A DNA stretch of 51,236 nt from Centipeda noxia ATCC 43541 (GTDB taxonomy: Bacteria; Bacillota; Negativicutes; Selenomonadales; Selenomonadaceae), in the NCBI RefSeq assembly GCF_000160555.1, contig NZ_GG749281.1:304433-355668 (forward strand), written 5' to 3'. A program made the position numbers and the translations under genes. The notes under the pieces were generated by a model that did not search any database, had not been told where the DNA came from, and was given only the letters and a program-made list of their open reading frames with translations. This document shows positions 33,972-43,376 of the stretch, piece after piece (the stretch's first letter is position 1; every line of letters starts with the position of its first letter).

Positions 33972-35087
33972 TCATCCGCGCAGCGTGCGCATCAGTGCCT
34001 CTTTGTTCTCTGCAGGCGTCGTGGTCGGGCGGCCGAGATCGGCGCGGGAGCCGACGGCGGTGCGGATCTCGAGGAAGGTGAGGGCATCGGCTCTCTGCAG
34101 CTCTGCGAGGGCGCGTGCGACCTCCTCCTCCGTCTCCGCCGCCTTGACGATATGATAGCCGAGACTCACGGCAACGGCGGGAAAGAGCACCGCCGCCGCT
34201 GCGGTCGGCGCGCCGCCGACACTCTCGTGTGCTTCGTTGTTGAGGAGGATGTGCATGAGATTCGACGGCGCGGCCGCACCGATGGTTGCCATTGTGCCCA
34301 TATGCATCAGCGCAGCGCCGTCGCCGTCGAGCACAAGCACACGCTGCTCCGGACGATGGAGCGCAATGCCGAGCGCAATCGCGCCCGCATGCCCCATCGA
34401 GCCGACGGTGAGAAAGTCATGTGCGTGATCCTCGCCGCGCCGCTCGCGCAGCTCAAAGAGCTCGCGCCCCGTCTTGCCCGTGGTGGCGACGATGACGGCG
34501 TCTCCTGCCGCATCGAGGATGCGCGCGATCACATCTTCACGGCGCAGGGCATATGCATTCCCGTATTTCCGCTTCGGGTATTCCAATGCCCCTTCGCGGA
34601 CAAGGAAGGCGCACTGCCCGCCCGCTGCGAGATGAGAGCGCTGCTCCTTTATCCAGGCAGCGGCATCTGCCGGTGCCGTCGCGCGCGTGAGCACCATCGT
34701 CTTTATGCCCATCGTCTCGAGCAGCGGCAGACTTAGCCGTCCCTGCACGAGATGCTGCGGCTCATCATGGAGATCCGGCTCGCCGCGCCAGCCGATAACG
34801 AAGACGCAAGGGATGCCGTAGACCTCCTCATGCAGGAGCGAGAGCAGAGGGTTCACGATGTTGCCGAGTCCGCTGTTCTGCAGATAGACGAGCGGCGTCT
34901 TGCCCGTCGCGAGATGATAGCCCGCCGCAAGCGCCGCGGCGCTGCCCTCGTTCGCGGCGATGATATGCGACGGCCCGCCGCTCCCGTAGGTATCCATGAG
35001 ATAATCCACGAGCGGGCGCAGCTTCGAGTCCGGCACGCCCGTGAAAAAGTCCGCGCCGAGCGCAGCGATGAGTTCGTTGACGTTCAT
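33972..35087 (-). CDS. aepY: Phosphonopyruvate decarboxylase
   Basis: A 371-aa thiamine-diphosphate enzyme that decarboxylates phosphonopyruvate to phosphonoacetaldehyde, the irreversible step that pulls phosphonate synthesis forward. Features include FFTGVPDSKLRPL near the start, the NEGSAAALAAGYHLATGK segment with the cofactor-activating Glu, and the TPP-Mg motif GDGAALMHMG followed by NN near residue 270. Sulfopyruvate decarboxylase is the close alternative, but the PEP mutase in the same cluster makes phosphonopyruvate the expected substrate. ATG 35087 follows AGGAGGATCGA. It is the last gene of the minus-strand cluster. Confidence 0.9.
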   Translation of the reverse strand: MNVNELIAALGADFFTGVPDSKLRPLVDYLMDTYGSGGPSHIIAANEGSAAALAAGYHLATGKTPLVYLQNSGLGNIVNPLLSLLHEEVYGIPCVFVIGWRGEPDLHDEPQHLVQGRLSLPLLETMGIKTMVLTRATAPADAAAWIKEQRSHLAAGGQCAFLVREGALEYPKRKYGNAYALRREDVIARILDAAGDAVIVATTGKTGRELFELRERRGEDHAHDFLTVGSMGHAGAIALGIALHRPEQRVLVLDGDGAALMHMGTMATIGAAAPSNLMHILLNNEAHESVGGAPTAAAAVLFPAVAVSLGYHIVKAAETEEEVARALAELQRADALTFLEIRTAVGSRADLGRPTTTPAENKEALMRTLRG

Positions 35088-35096
35088 TCGATCCTC

Positions 35097-37247
35097 CTAT
35101 GATTTTTCCCCAAACCACTCCGGGCGCGCCGCACGCATCGCCGGCCAAAACTCGCCGTTGTTTGCCGTCTCCCGCACAAACGCGCGGGCACGCGGGTAAA
35201 AGAACGCGCGCAGCTCCGCGCTGTCGATTTCATAGCCTTCCTCGAGCTCGTGGGCGCGCGGGTAGATCGCTGCACGGGCGTCGGCGAAGTCTGCCGTTCC
35301 GTCCTCGTCGAGCACCGCGCGCGTCTCGAGGCGCATCGTATACTCGTGCGTGCGCACAGCGAGCTTATACGTCTGCCCCGGGAACATCGACACGCTGCAG
35401 ACGGCGTCACGCTCCGTTCCGCCGAAGACGGCGGGAAGATTTCCGTCGATATCGGATGCTGCGGGGAATCCTGCGAGAGCGCCAAGCGTTGGATAGATAT
35501 CCGCAATGCTCGTCAGCTCGGGAATGACCATGCCCTCCGGTATGCCTGCACCGCGCATCATCCACGCCGCGCGCGTTGAGTTTTCTCCAATGACATCAAC
35601 GACGCCTCCGGTCGGCGTCGTGAATACCGAATTGCCGTGATCGGAATAGAGGCTTACAATATATTCATCGGGGCGGAAGCGCTCCTCAATATAGGTGAGG
35701 AGATGCCCGATGCTGCGGTCGGCATGGGCGAGGCTCTGCCAGAACTGCTCCTGATAGATGCGGAGCTTCGGCAGGCGAACGCTCGCGATATGTGCATCGA
35801 TGTCAAAGAGGCGCTGACGGAGCGGCAGATGTGTTTCCACCGCCGGGTGAAATTTGAAGCCCTTTGCGTTCCACGGGTGAACATCCGTCGTATGCAGGTA
35901 GAGGAACTGATCCGTTTCGTCAAACGCCTCGATCTGCATGATGGCGCGGTCTGCCATCTCTGCGGACGACAGTTTCCACGCGCTCACATTCAGGAGATCG
36001 TACCCGCGCAGCGCCCCGCAGCAGACACTGTCGCTTGCCCCCATCGGCGCGGCGGCATAGTAGCCGAGATCCGTCATGCACTCGGAAAGCGTTTTGAAAT
36101 CGAGCGGGATCTCGTGACTGTCGCGTTCGTTGAAGACCTGCGTATGCTGCGGATAGCGCCCCGTCTCGATGACGGGGAGCGCCGGATAGGTGCATTCGGA
36201 CGTGGAGAAGTGCTGGTCGAAGATCACGCCGCGCGCAAAGAAGCGCGCGATGTTCGGCATACAGTCGGGGAACCGCGTGCGGGCGATGTTCCATGAGAGC
36301 CCGTCCACGAGGATATTCAGCACCAGTCTGCACCGCGCAGAGCTGTGTCCGAGGCGGATGGGCGTGCCGACGGCATAGGGGGCGCTGGAGGCGGAATGCA
36401 GGCGTGTCGTCTCTGCGAGGCGGAAATGGCTGAATGCCCACTTGCCGAGATAGGCTGCCTGAGGCGGCATCGTATCTGTCTCGATGCGCAGCTCCTGTAA
36501 GTCCTCCGTTCCTGCGACGGGGAGAATGATCTCAGCGCCTGCAGGGACAGGGATCTCCACACTGCCGCGCACCTCCTCTGCGCGCTGCAGCTGGAACGGG
36601 AAATCGCGCTGCATCTTGTCGACGAAGACCCCCGTGTGCCGCACCTGTTCGATGAGGGCGCTCCGATCCGAGAGGAAGGCGTTCTCCACATAGACCCCGA
36701 CCCAGTGACGCGCGCTTCCCCGCGGCGGCGTGAGCGGCAGATGTTCCCCGACAAAGGCGTCGAGGACAAAGTCCAGCGAATCACCGTCCCATACGGCGCG
36801 GCGCTGCGTCATGGGCGCACCCGTGCCGTGCCATGCGGCGACGGAGAGGCGGCTCAGGCCCTCTCTGCCGCCGCGGCGGGCGAGGGGAAGCGGGATGGGC
36901 GTCTCATAGAGTCCGTAGGAATTGCCGCACATCGTGAGCGCATCGACCGGACGATCAAGGCGCTCGTAAATCTCCGCGAGCAGCTTCCACACCTCATAAT
37001 TTACCGGGCGGCGGCGGTATGCACGCTCCGCGCAAACGGCCGCCCCCGCGGCATCGCCCTGCGCAAGCAAATAGCGCGCGGCAAAGATATCCGCACGCTC
37101 GGAATCGGGCGACTCCTCCCGATAGGCGGCGAGCTGCATGAGAAAGTCGTCATCGTAGGCGCCGCGCTCCGCGCACGCAAGAAGAGCGCAGAAGAGCTCA
37201 CGGGCGCGCGCATTGTTCTGCCAGAATGTGCTGAAATCGTCCTTCAT
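35097..37247 (-). CDS. TPR-like/alkaline-phosphatase-superfamily fusion protein, paralogue 1
   Basis: A 716-aa protein of two parts. The N-terminus (about 1-110) has helical pairs with the spacing of TPR-like repeats (ADIFAARYLLAQGDAAGAAV, EVWKLLAEIYERLDRPVDAL). The C-terminal half (about 305-680) is a sulfatase/nucleotide-pyrophosphatase-type domain: metal Asp315 in NILVDGLSWN, probable nucleophile Thr353 in ECTYPALPVIETGRYPQHT, HTTDVHPW and the metal pair in LYSDHGNSV. There is no signal peptide or membrane segment, so it should be cytoplasmic. Thr in TxP resembles NPP-type phosphodiesterases or phosphonate-acting members more than sulfatases. It overlaps paralogue 2 by ATGA. The role is unknown; transfer or release of a CMP-activated phosphonate is my inference. 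Confidence 0.65.
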   Translation of the reverse strand: MKDDFSTFWQNNARARELFCALLACAERGAYDDDFLMQLAAYREESPDSERADIFAARYLLAQGDAAGAAVCAERAYRRRPVNYEVWKLLAEIYERLDRPVDALTMCGNSYGLYETPIPLPLARRGGREGLSRLSVAAWHGTGAPMTQRRAVWDGDSLDFVLDAFVGEHLPLTPPRGSARHWVGVYVENAFLSDRSALIEQVRHTGVFVDKMQRDFPFQLQRAEEVRGSVEIPVPAGAEIILPVAGTEDLQELRIETDTMPPQAAYLGKWAFSHFRLAETTRLHSASSAPYAVGTPIRLGHSSARCRLVLNILVDGLSWNIARTRFPDCMPNIARFFARGVIFDQHFSTSECTYPALPVIETGRYPQHTQVFNERDSHEIPLDFKTLSECMTDLGYYAAAPMGASDSVCCGALRGYDLLNVSAWKLSSAEMADRAIMQIEAFDETDQFLYLHTTDVHPWNAKGFKFHPAVETHLPLRQRLFDIDAHIASVRLPKLRIYQEQFWQSLAHADRSIGHLLTYIEERFRPDEYIVSLYSDHGNSVFTTPTGGVVDVIGENSTRAAWMMRGAGIPEGMVIPELTSIADIYPTLGALAGFPAASDIDGNLPAVFGGTERDAVCSVSMFPGQTYKLAVRTHEYTMRLETRAVLDEDGTADFADARAAIYPRAHELEEGYEIDSAELRAFFYPRARAFVRETANNGEFWPAMRAARPEWFGEKS

Positions 37248-39355
37248 CCTGTTATCTCCTCCGGCAGGGGGAATCTCTCTCCGTTGTTCCCGATGCCCTC
37301 CAGGAATGCCCGCACGGGCGGGTAGAAGAAGCGGCGCAGCTCCGCGCTGTCCGCCTCATAGCCCTCCTCGTGCTCGTGCGCGCGCGGATAGATGCCCGTC
37401 TTGGTCCGCGCGAGATCGGCGGTGCCGCTGAGCGAGACGGGATCCAGCGTATCGAGGCAGAACGTATAGTCCTTGGCGCGCGCCGCGAGATGATAGTGCT
37501 TGTGCGGAAAGAGTGAATTGCTGTATGCGATCGCGCGTCCTGTTCCGCCAAAGAGTTTCGGAAGCACGCCGTCCACATTTTCGGCGACGGGAAAGCCGAG
37601 GAGACGGGCGAGCGCGGGGTAGATATCGACGGCACTGGTCAATTCATCGGCGATCAGCCCGTCGGGCACGCCGGCGCCGCGCATCATCCACGCGGCTCCC
37701 GTCAGCTGCGTATCCACAATGTAGTGCGTCGGGCTGAAGATCGGCACGCCGTGATCCGAGCAGAGATTCACGAGATAGTCCTCAGGTGCATAGTGCTGCT
37801 CAAGATAGGAAAACAGGGCGCCGAGTGCGCGGTCCGTATCGCGCACTGCCTGTCGGAACGCCTTCTGATAGAAGCCACTCGGCCGCAGGTAGGGGCTGGT
37901 CACCTTCTCCTTGGAGCCCGAGAGACGTCCCGCCAGCGGCAGCTGCATCTGCGCGGCCGAGGAGATCTGGAAGATCTCGCCGCCCCACGGGTGCACATCG
38001 CCGAAATGCAGGAAGATGAAGTGATCCGCCTCCTGGCAGCCGTCCAGACAGCGGATCGTCCGCTCGACGCCTTCGTAGGCGTGGAGGCGGTAGGGCGAGA
38101 CCAGCAGGCGGTCATAGCCGCGCGTCACACCGTTGTAAATCCCAATGCCGTCGCCCATGAGGCTCGCCGTCGCATAGCCCGCCGCACGCGCCCGCTCGGA
38201 AATCGTGATAATCTCCTCACACAGCTCGATCGCGGCCCACTCGCTGAATATGCCCGTGTGCTGCGGGTACATTCCCGTCTCGATCGTCGGGAGCGAGGGA
38301 TAGGTGTACTCGAGCACGGAGAAATGCTGGTCGAATATTGCGCCGCGCCCAAAGAATCGCGCGGTGTTCGGCATATGCTCGGCGAACGATGTGCGCAGCA
38401 CCTGCCACGGGAGAGCGTCCACGAGGATATTCAGCACCAGTTTTCTGCGCGCGGAACTGTGCCCGAGGCGAATCGGCGTACCTACGACAAAATCCTCTGC
38501 AGAGGAAAGCTGCGTCGTCTCATCCAGACGGAAATAATTCGGCGTTGCGGGATTCAGCCAGATACAGTCGTCCACCGTCTCCGTCTTCGCCGTGAGCACC
38601 TGCCCGTCTGCCGTGCCGAAGACCGGCACGATCGCCGCCGCACCCTCCTCGACGGCGATGACAACATCGTTTGCCGGCGGCTGCGCGCGCATGATGTCGA
38701 ATGTGAAATCCCCGCCGACATTGTCTGCCAGCCCCGGCGCATTTCGGATCGTCTCCATCAGCCAGCGCTTGTTCCCGTGCACCTCCTGCTCCGTGTAGGC
38801 CCCGACATAGTAGTGCGGCGTGATGTGCGCCGAGACCGGCAGGAACTCCTCGAAGAATACGGTCGACGATGCCGTCAGGCCCTCCTCCGGCGTGTAGCGC
38901 ATGCGGCTGAGCGCGTACGGCGCGTAGTTTGCCTTGCCCGTTGCGCGCGAGAGGCGGGCGAGCGTCTCCTCCGTCAGCGCCGCGGGCGGTACGTTCAGGG
39001 AGATCGGCACCTTGAAGAAATTCAGCGGATAGCCCTGCATGACAAGCGCATCTGCATAGCGTCCGAGCGCCGCATAGGCACGCGAGAGCACCTGCCACAC
39101 CGCCGGCTCCACCGGACGGCGGCGAAATGCACGCTCCCCGCAGAGCGCAGCGCCCTCCGCATCGCCGTTGGCGAGGAGATACTGCGCGGCAAAGATGTCT
39201 GCGCGCTCGGAGTCCGGCGACGCCTCCCGATAGGCCGCAAGCTGCGCCAGGAAATCATCGTCATAGGCATCGTCCTCCGACCGCCCGAGGAGGTCCTGGA
39301 ACAGCGCGTAAGCGCGCGCGTCGTTCTGCCAGAATGTGCTGAAATCGTCCGTCAT
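37244..39355 (-). CDS. TPR-like/alkaline-phosphatase-superfamily fusion protein, paralogue 2
   Basis: A 703-aa protein with the same architecture as its neighbours: MTDDFSTFWQND opening, helical repeats to about 115, and a phosphatase-superfamily domain with NILVDALPWQV, EYTYPSLPTIETGMYPQHT, FGDVHPWG and CSDHGVPI. It is the most divergent of the three. ATG 39355 follows AAAGGAGG and gives the family N-terminus; the upstream TTG frame has no counterpart in the other paralogues. One metal-loop residue differs (LHFGDVHPW against LHTTDVHPW), so substrate range may differ. It is directly coupled to paralogue 1. Confidence 0.65.
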   Translation of the reverse strand: MTDDFSTFWQNDARAYALFQDLLGRSEDDAYDDDFLAQLAAYREASPDSERADIFAAQYLLANGDAEGAALCGERAFRRRPVEPAVWQVLSRAYAALGRYADALVMQGYPLNFFKVPISLNVPPAALTEETLARLSRATGKANYAPYALSRMRYTPEEGLTASSTVFFEEFLPVSAHITPHYYVGAYTEQEVHGNKRWLMETIRNAPGLADNVGGDFTFDIMRAQPPANDVVIAVEEGAAAIVPVFGTADGQVLTAKTETVDDCIWLNPATPNYFRLDETTQLSSAEDFVVGTPIRLGHSSARRKLVLNILVDALPWQVLRTSFAEHMPNTARFFGRGAIFDQHFSVLEYTYPSLPTIETGMYPQHTGIFSEWAAIELCEEIITISERARAAGYATASLMGDGIGIYNGVTRGYDRLLVSPYRLHAYEGVERTIRCLDGCQEADHFIFLHFGDVHPWGGEIFQISSAAQMQLPLAGRLSGSKEKVTSPYLRPSGFYQKAFRQAVRDTDRALGALFSYLEQHYAPEDYLVNLCSDHGVPIFSPTHYIVDTQLTGAAWMMRGAGVPDGLIADELTSAVDIYPALARLLGFPVAENVDGVLPKLFGGTGRAIAYSNSLFPHKHYHLAARAKDYTFCLDTLDPVSLSGTADLARTKTGIYPRAHEHEEGYEADSAELRRFFYPPVRAFLEGIGNNGERFPLPEEITG

Positions 39356-39415
39356 GGAGACCTCCTTTCCGATGTGGTTCCGCTCTGCCTTCTGCCGCAA
39401 AAGCAGGAGCGGGGA

Positions 39416-41533
39416 TCAATTCTGCGGCGAAAAATACTCTGCATTGTTTGCAAAACCGCGGACAAAATCGCGCGCCCGCGGCCAGAAGAAGGCGCGCAGC
39501 TCCGCGCTGTCCAGTGCGTGATCATGCTCCAGCTCGTGGCCGCGCGGATAGATGCCGACCGCTGCATCCGCAAAGTCCGCCGTACCGTCGCCCAGAACCG
39601 GCCCGCGCGTCTCGAGGCGCAGCGCGTACTCGTGCGTGCGCATGGCGAGCTTGTACGTCTGCCCCGGATACATGGAGAAGGAGCACACCGTGTCGCGCCC
39701 CCGGCCGCCGAACACCGCCGGCAGACGGCCGTCGATGTCGGGGGAGACGGGGAAGCTGCAGAGATGCCCAAGCGTCGGATAGAGGTCGGCAATGCTTGTC
39801 AGCTCCTGTGCCCGCACGCCCTCCGGCACGCCCGCGCCGCGCATCATCCACGCTGCGCACGTCGAGTTCTCGCCGATGACATCGAGCTCCGCCCCCTCCG
39901 CACGCGGCGTGAAGACCGAGCTCCCGTGATCGGAGTAAAGACTTACAATATATTCATCGTCGGCGTAGTGATTTTCGATATAGGAGAGAAGCCCGCCGAT
40001 ATTGCGGTCGACCTCGCGCAGACCCGCATGGAACTGTGCCTTGTAGATCTCGAAATCGGGCAGACGGACGCTCGCCGTCGCCTTCTCCCAGGCAAAGAGC
40101 CGCTGGCTGAGCGGCAGACGCGTCTCGACCGCGGGCGCAAAGCAAAAGCCCATCGCATCCCACGGATGCACGTCGGAGAGGTGGAGGAACGCGAAGAGAT
40201 CGGCCTCTCCGAATGCCTCGATATGGCGGATCATGCGGTCGGCGCCGATCAGTGAGGGGAGCTGCCACGTTGCGGTGATGAGCCGGTCATAGCCGCGCAT
40301 GACGCCGTTGTATACGCCGTCCGGGGAGGTCATGGGCGCCGCCGTATAGTAGCCGAGGTCCTTCATGCACTCCGCGAGCGTCAGGATCTCGGGCGCGAGC
40401 TCATGGCTTGCCTCCGCATCGAAGAGCTGCGTGTGATGGGCGTACCGTCCCGTCTCGATCGCGGGCAGCGCAGGGTACGTGTACTCCGATGTGGAGAAAT
40501 GCTGGTCGAAGATCGTGCCGCGCGCAAAGAAGCGTGCGATGCTCGGCATCCATGCGGCAAAATGCTCGCGTACGACATTCCATGGGAGCGCATCCACGAG
40601 GATGTTCAGCACGAGTTTTTTCCGCGCGGGACTGTGGCCGAGGAGGATGGGCGTTCCAACGGCGAACGACGTGCCGTCCTCGCAGGTCAGCGTCGTCGTC
40701 TCCGCGAGGCGCAGATGGCTGTACGACCACTTGCCGAGGTAGGCGAGCTGGTCATCATGGGACGGCGTCTGTGCGATCAGCTCCTGCAGGGGCGCCGTGC
40801 CGCCGACCGGGAGGATCGCCGTGCGTCCCTCGGGCACGGCAATCTGGACCGTGCCGCTGACCGCGCGCGCCTTTTGCAGGTCAAAGGGGAAATCGCGGCA
40901 GACGTTGTCCTGAAACCAGTCCTTCGTCCGCGCGTCCGCAATCATATAGCCGCGGTCCGAGAGAAAGCCCCGATCGGCATAGGCGGCGACCCAGAAACGC
41001 TCGCTGCCCGCGGGAACCGTGACCGGCAGATATTCGCCGACAAAGACGTCGGGGCGCAGTGTGAGTGCATGGTTCTCGATTACGGCACGCTTCTTTGCGA
41101 GCGGCGCGTCGAGGCAGCCGTTCATCGCGCGCGTGAGCCGCGCAAGCACCGCGTCATTCAGCTCTGTTGGCCAGGCGGGCAGGGGCGCCTGGGCGAAGCG
41201 ATGCGCATAGGCCTCGAATACCGCAGCCTCCGCTGCATTCCCCAGCTGCCGGTATGCAGCGGCAAGAACGCTCCATGCCGCCGCGCTCTGGGGACGCTTC
41301 TCATGTGCGCGCATCCCGCAGACTGCGGCGCCTGCAGGATCGTTCTGCGCAAGCAAATAGCGCGCGGCAAAGATATCCGCGCGCTCGGAATCCGGGGCGG
41401 CTTCGCGGTAAGCGGCGAGCTGGACGAGGAAATCATCATCGTATGCTCCGTGCTCGGAGCGGTCGAGGAGATCGTAAAACAGCTTATATGCGTATTCGTC
41501 GTTGCGCCAGAATACGGTGAAATCGTCCTGCAT
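39416..41533 (-). CDS. TPR-like/alkaline-phosphatase-superfamily fusion protein, paralogue 3
   Basis: A 705-aa protein, first of the three to be transcribed. Same layout: MQDDFTVFWRND opening, helical repeats with ADIFAARYLLAQNDPAGAAV, and the phosphatase-superfamily domain with NILVDALPWNV, EYTYPALPAIETGRYAHHT, LHLSDVHPWD and LYSDHGSSV. Short DNA stretches are identical to paralogue 1 (for example 41347-41380 and 37061-37094, 34 bp), a sign of recent duplication or gene conversion. GGCAGGAGAGGG precedes ATG 41533. It follows the AEP transaminase gene by about 30 bp. Confidence 0.65.
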   Translation of the reverse strand: MQDDFTVFWRNDEYAYKLFYDLLDRSEHGAYDDDFLVQLAAYREAAPDSERADIFAARYLLAQNDPAGAAVCGMRAHEKRPQSAAAWSVLAAAYRQLGNAAEAAVFEAYAHRFAQAPLPAWPTELNDAVLARLTRAMNGCLDAPLAKKRAVIENHALTLRPDVFVGEYLPVTVPAGSERFWVAAYADRGFLSDRGYMIADARTKDWFQDNVCRDFPFDLQKARAVSGTVQIAVPEGRTAILPVGGTAPLQELIAQTPSHDDQLAYLGKWSYSHLRLAETTTLTCEDGTSFAVGTPILLGHSPARKKLVLNILVDALPWNVVREHFAAWMPSIARFFARGTIFDQHFSTSEYTYPALPAIETGRYAHHTQLFDAEASHELAPEILTLAECMKDLGYYTAAPMTSPDGVYNGVMRGYDRLITATWQLPSLIGADRMIRHIEAFGEADLFAFLHLSDVHPWDAMGFCFAPAVETRLPLSQRLFAWEKATASVRLPDFEIYKAQFHAGLREVDRNIGGLLSYIENHYADDEYIVSLYSDHGSSVFTPRAEGAELDVIGENSTCAAWMMRGAGVPEGVRAQELTSIADLYPTLGHLCSFPVSPDIDGRLPAVFGGRGRDTVCSFSMYPGQTYKLAMRTHEYALRLETRGPVLGDGTADFADAAVGIYPRGHELEHDHALDSAELRAFFWPRARDFVRGFANNAEYFSPQN

Positions 41534-41562
41534 TTATCCCTCTCCTGCCGTTCTCCTGTTGG

Positions 41563-42660
41563 TTATCGAGCCTTTAGTGCCTCTTCGAATACGCGGAAGA
41601 AGCCGTGGATATCCGCCGCATCGATCGCGCCGAGGGCGCAGAGGCGGAACGTTGATGCCGTCTGCATCTTGCCCGGGTAGATGGTATAGCCGCGTTCATA
41701 GCAGTAGTCGTGCACGCGGAGAAAGTCGAAGTCCGCCGACGGGTACTTCACAGCGACGACGAGCCCCGACTGGATTTCACGCGGGATGGCTTCGCTGAGA
41801 CCGAGCTGCGCAAGCCCCTCATGGATGGCGTTTGCGACGCGCGTGTGGCGCGCCCATTTCTTCTCCTCTCCCTCGACGAAGTACTCCATCAGTGCGCGCT
41901 TTGCCGCGTAGACGGTCTGTACGGGCGGAGTGAAGCGCATCTCGCCCGTCTCCTCAAACCCCTCGTACTGCATGATGAGGTTCGTATAGTACGAGCGTAC
42001 GGGATAGGCTTTTGCCGCCGTGAGAACCGCTTTTTTTGCGAGGACGAACGAGAGGCCTGTCATGCCTTGGATCCCCTTTTGCGCCGAGGACATGCAGACG
42101 TCGATGTTCATCTCGTCCGCGGAGAACGGGATCATCGCATAGGTGGAGATCGTGTCCGCGATCATGACCGCGCCGTGCGCATGGGCGAGGGCGCCGATCT
42201 CGCGCACGGGGTTCAGGATGCCCGTGCCCGTCTCCTGATGCGTCGTGTAGACGGCAGCGATGTCGGGATGCTCGTTGAGCGTGCGCTCAACGGCGGCGAG
42301 GTCGGGCAGCTCGTCAATGGGGAAGGTCAGATCGATATGCGGCACGGCATAGGCGCGCGCCATCGCCGCAGCACGTGCGGAGTAGGCGCCGTTGTTGACG
42401 ATGAGGAGTTTTTTGTCCGCAGGCACGAGCGAGCTCACGCAGGCGTCCATGCAGATCGTGCCGGACCCGCAGAAAAGTACGGTCGTCCAGTCTGCTGCAT
42501 CGGCGTGGACGACCCTGAGGAGATCCGTGCCGAGCTGACGCATGAGATCGCCGAACGCGCGCTCGCGCGGACAGATATCGGGGACGAGCTGCGCCGCCTT
42601 GACCATGTCTGTGGTCGTTGCGGGGCCGGGGTTGAGCAGAATGTTTCGCTTGATATTCAT
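41563..42660 (-). CDS. phnW: 2-aminoethylphosphonate-pyruvate transaminase-like aminotransferase
   Basis: A 365-aa class V aminotransferase. It begins KRNILLNPGPATTTDMVK, the PhnW-type opening, and has the PLP lysine Lys195 in SSAQKGIQGMTG. FCGSGTICMDA lies near residue 64. PhnW interconverts AEP plus pyruvate with phosphonoacetaldehyde plus alanine; beside PEP mutase and the decarboxylase it should act in the AEP-forming direction. The start overlaps the preceding methyltransferase by 4 bases (ATGA). Other class V enzymes with similar motifs exist, but the context is decisive. Confidence 0.85.
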   Translation of the reverse strand: MNIKRNILLNPGPATTTDMVKAAQLVPDICPRERAFGDLMRQLGTDLLRVVHADAADWTTVLFCGSGTICMDACVSSLVPADKKLLIVNNGAYSARAAAMARAYAVPHIDLTFPIDELPDLAAVERTLNEHPDIAAVYTTHQETGTGILNPVREIGALAHAHGAVMIADTISTYAMIPFSADEMNIDVCMSSAQKGIQGMTGLSFVLAKKAVLTAAKAYPVRSYYTNLIMQYEGFEETGEMRFTPPVQTVYAAKRALMEYFVEGEEKKWARHTRVANAIHEGLAQLGLSEAIPREIQSGLVVAVKYPSADFDFLRVHDYCYERGYTIYPGKMQTASTFRLCALGAIDAADIHGFFRVFEEALKAR

Positions 42661-43370
42661 GATGACTTCCGATACATAAAGCAGTTGAAGATGAACGGCG
42701 TGTTCCAGTATCCCTTGAGCTCCATGGAAGGAAATGCGATGCGCAGTCCATGTGCCGATGCATAGTCGGTAAAGAGGCTGTGTGTGTAGAAGTGCCGCTG
42801 CAGACCCTTATACAGCTCGTCGTAGTTGGGAATATTTGCCCGACGGAAGGCAAGGTAGTCTTCGCGTTTTTCAATATCATGCAGCCCCATGATGCCGATG
42901 GGGCCGCGGCTCTTTTCCCGCATGAGGTTGAGGACATGGACGGCGTAGTCGTCATTGGGGAAGTAGGGGAATACGCCGCTGGCAAAGATGGCGTCGTATT
43001 TCTGATCGACGCTGATGGCGTCCGCCTCGCCGGCGTATAGCTCTACCGGGGATGAGATCACCGTGCGTGCGGTCTCGATAAGTCCCTCGGCGTAGTCCGT
43101 TCCGCCGACGGTCATCCCATCACGCTGCATCAGATAGAGGTTTGCACCTGTCCCGCAGCCGACTTCAAAAACGCTGGAATCATTGGTGAGGCGGAGCAGT
43201 TCTTTTGTCTGTGCGTATTCGTTGAGGAAGGCATCCAGTGAGATGCCTTCTCCCATCACATCGTAACCGTTGAGGCGCTTGAGCTCGAGGAAAATGTCCT
43301 CCCAGTTCCCCGACAGCTTTCCTGTGCCGGGCTTTCTGCGATTCCAAATGGCTCTCCATTTATTGTCCAC
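42657..43370 (-). CDS. Class I SAM-dependent methyltransferase, paralogue B
   Basis: A 237-aa methyltransferase. The glycine-rich SAM motif is VFEVGCGTGANLYLM (about residue 67), with the acidic residue TDYAEGL about 20 residues later and AIFASGVFPYFP as the post-II region. It begins MDNKWRAIWNRRKPG, like its neighbour, and shares the C-terminal GYWNTPFIF. Lengths and motifs show it is a tandem duplicate of the gene upstream. The GTG start is inferred from this shared N-terminus. Its substrate is unknown; methylation of the phosphonate amine or of the modified polymer would fit the cluster. Confidence 0.75.
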   Translation of the reverse strand: MDNKWRAIWNRRKPGTGKLSGNWEDIFLELKRLNGYDVMGEGISLDAFLNEYAQTKELLRLTNDSSVFEVGCGTGANLYLMQRDGMTVGGTDYAEGLIETARTVISSPVELYAGEADAISVDQKYDAIFASGVFPYFPNDDYAVHVLNLMREKSRGPIGIMGLHDIEKREDYLAFRRANIPNYDELYKGLQRHFYTHSLFTDYASAHGLRIAFPSMELKGYWNTPFIFNCFMYRKSS

Positions 43371-43376
43371 GGTGAC

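Noticed and set aside
37724-40255. 843-codon open frame on the plus strand
   Set aside because: It lies antisense to the phosphatase-superfamily paralogues 2 and 3. Long antisense frames are common in this GC-rich sequence and the protein has no recognisable motif and an Arg-rich composition.
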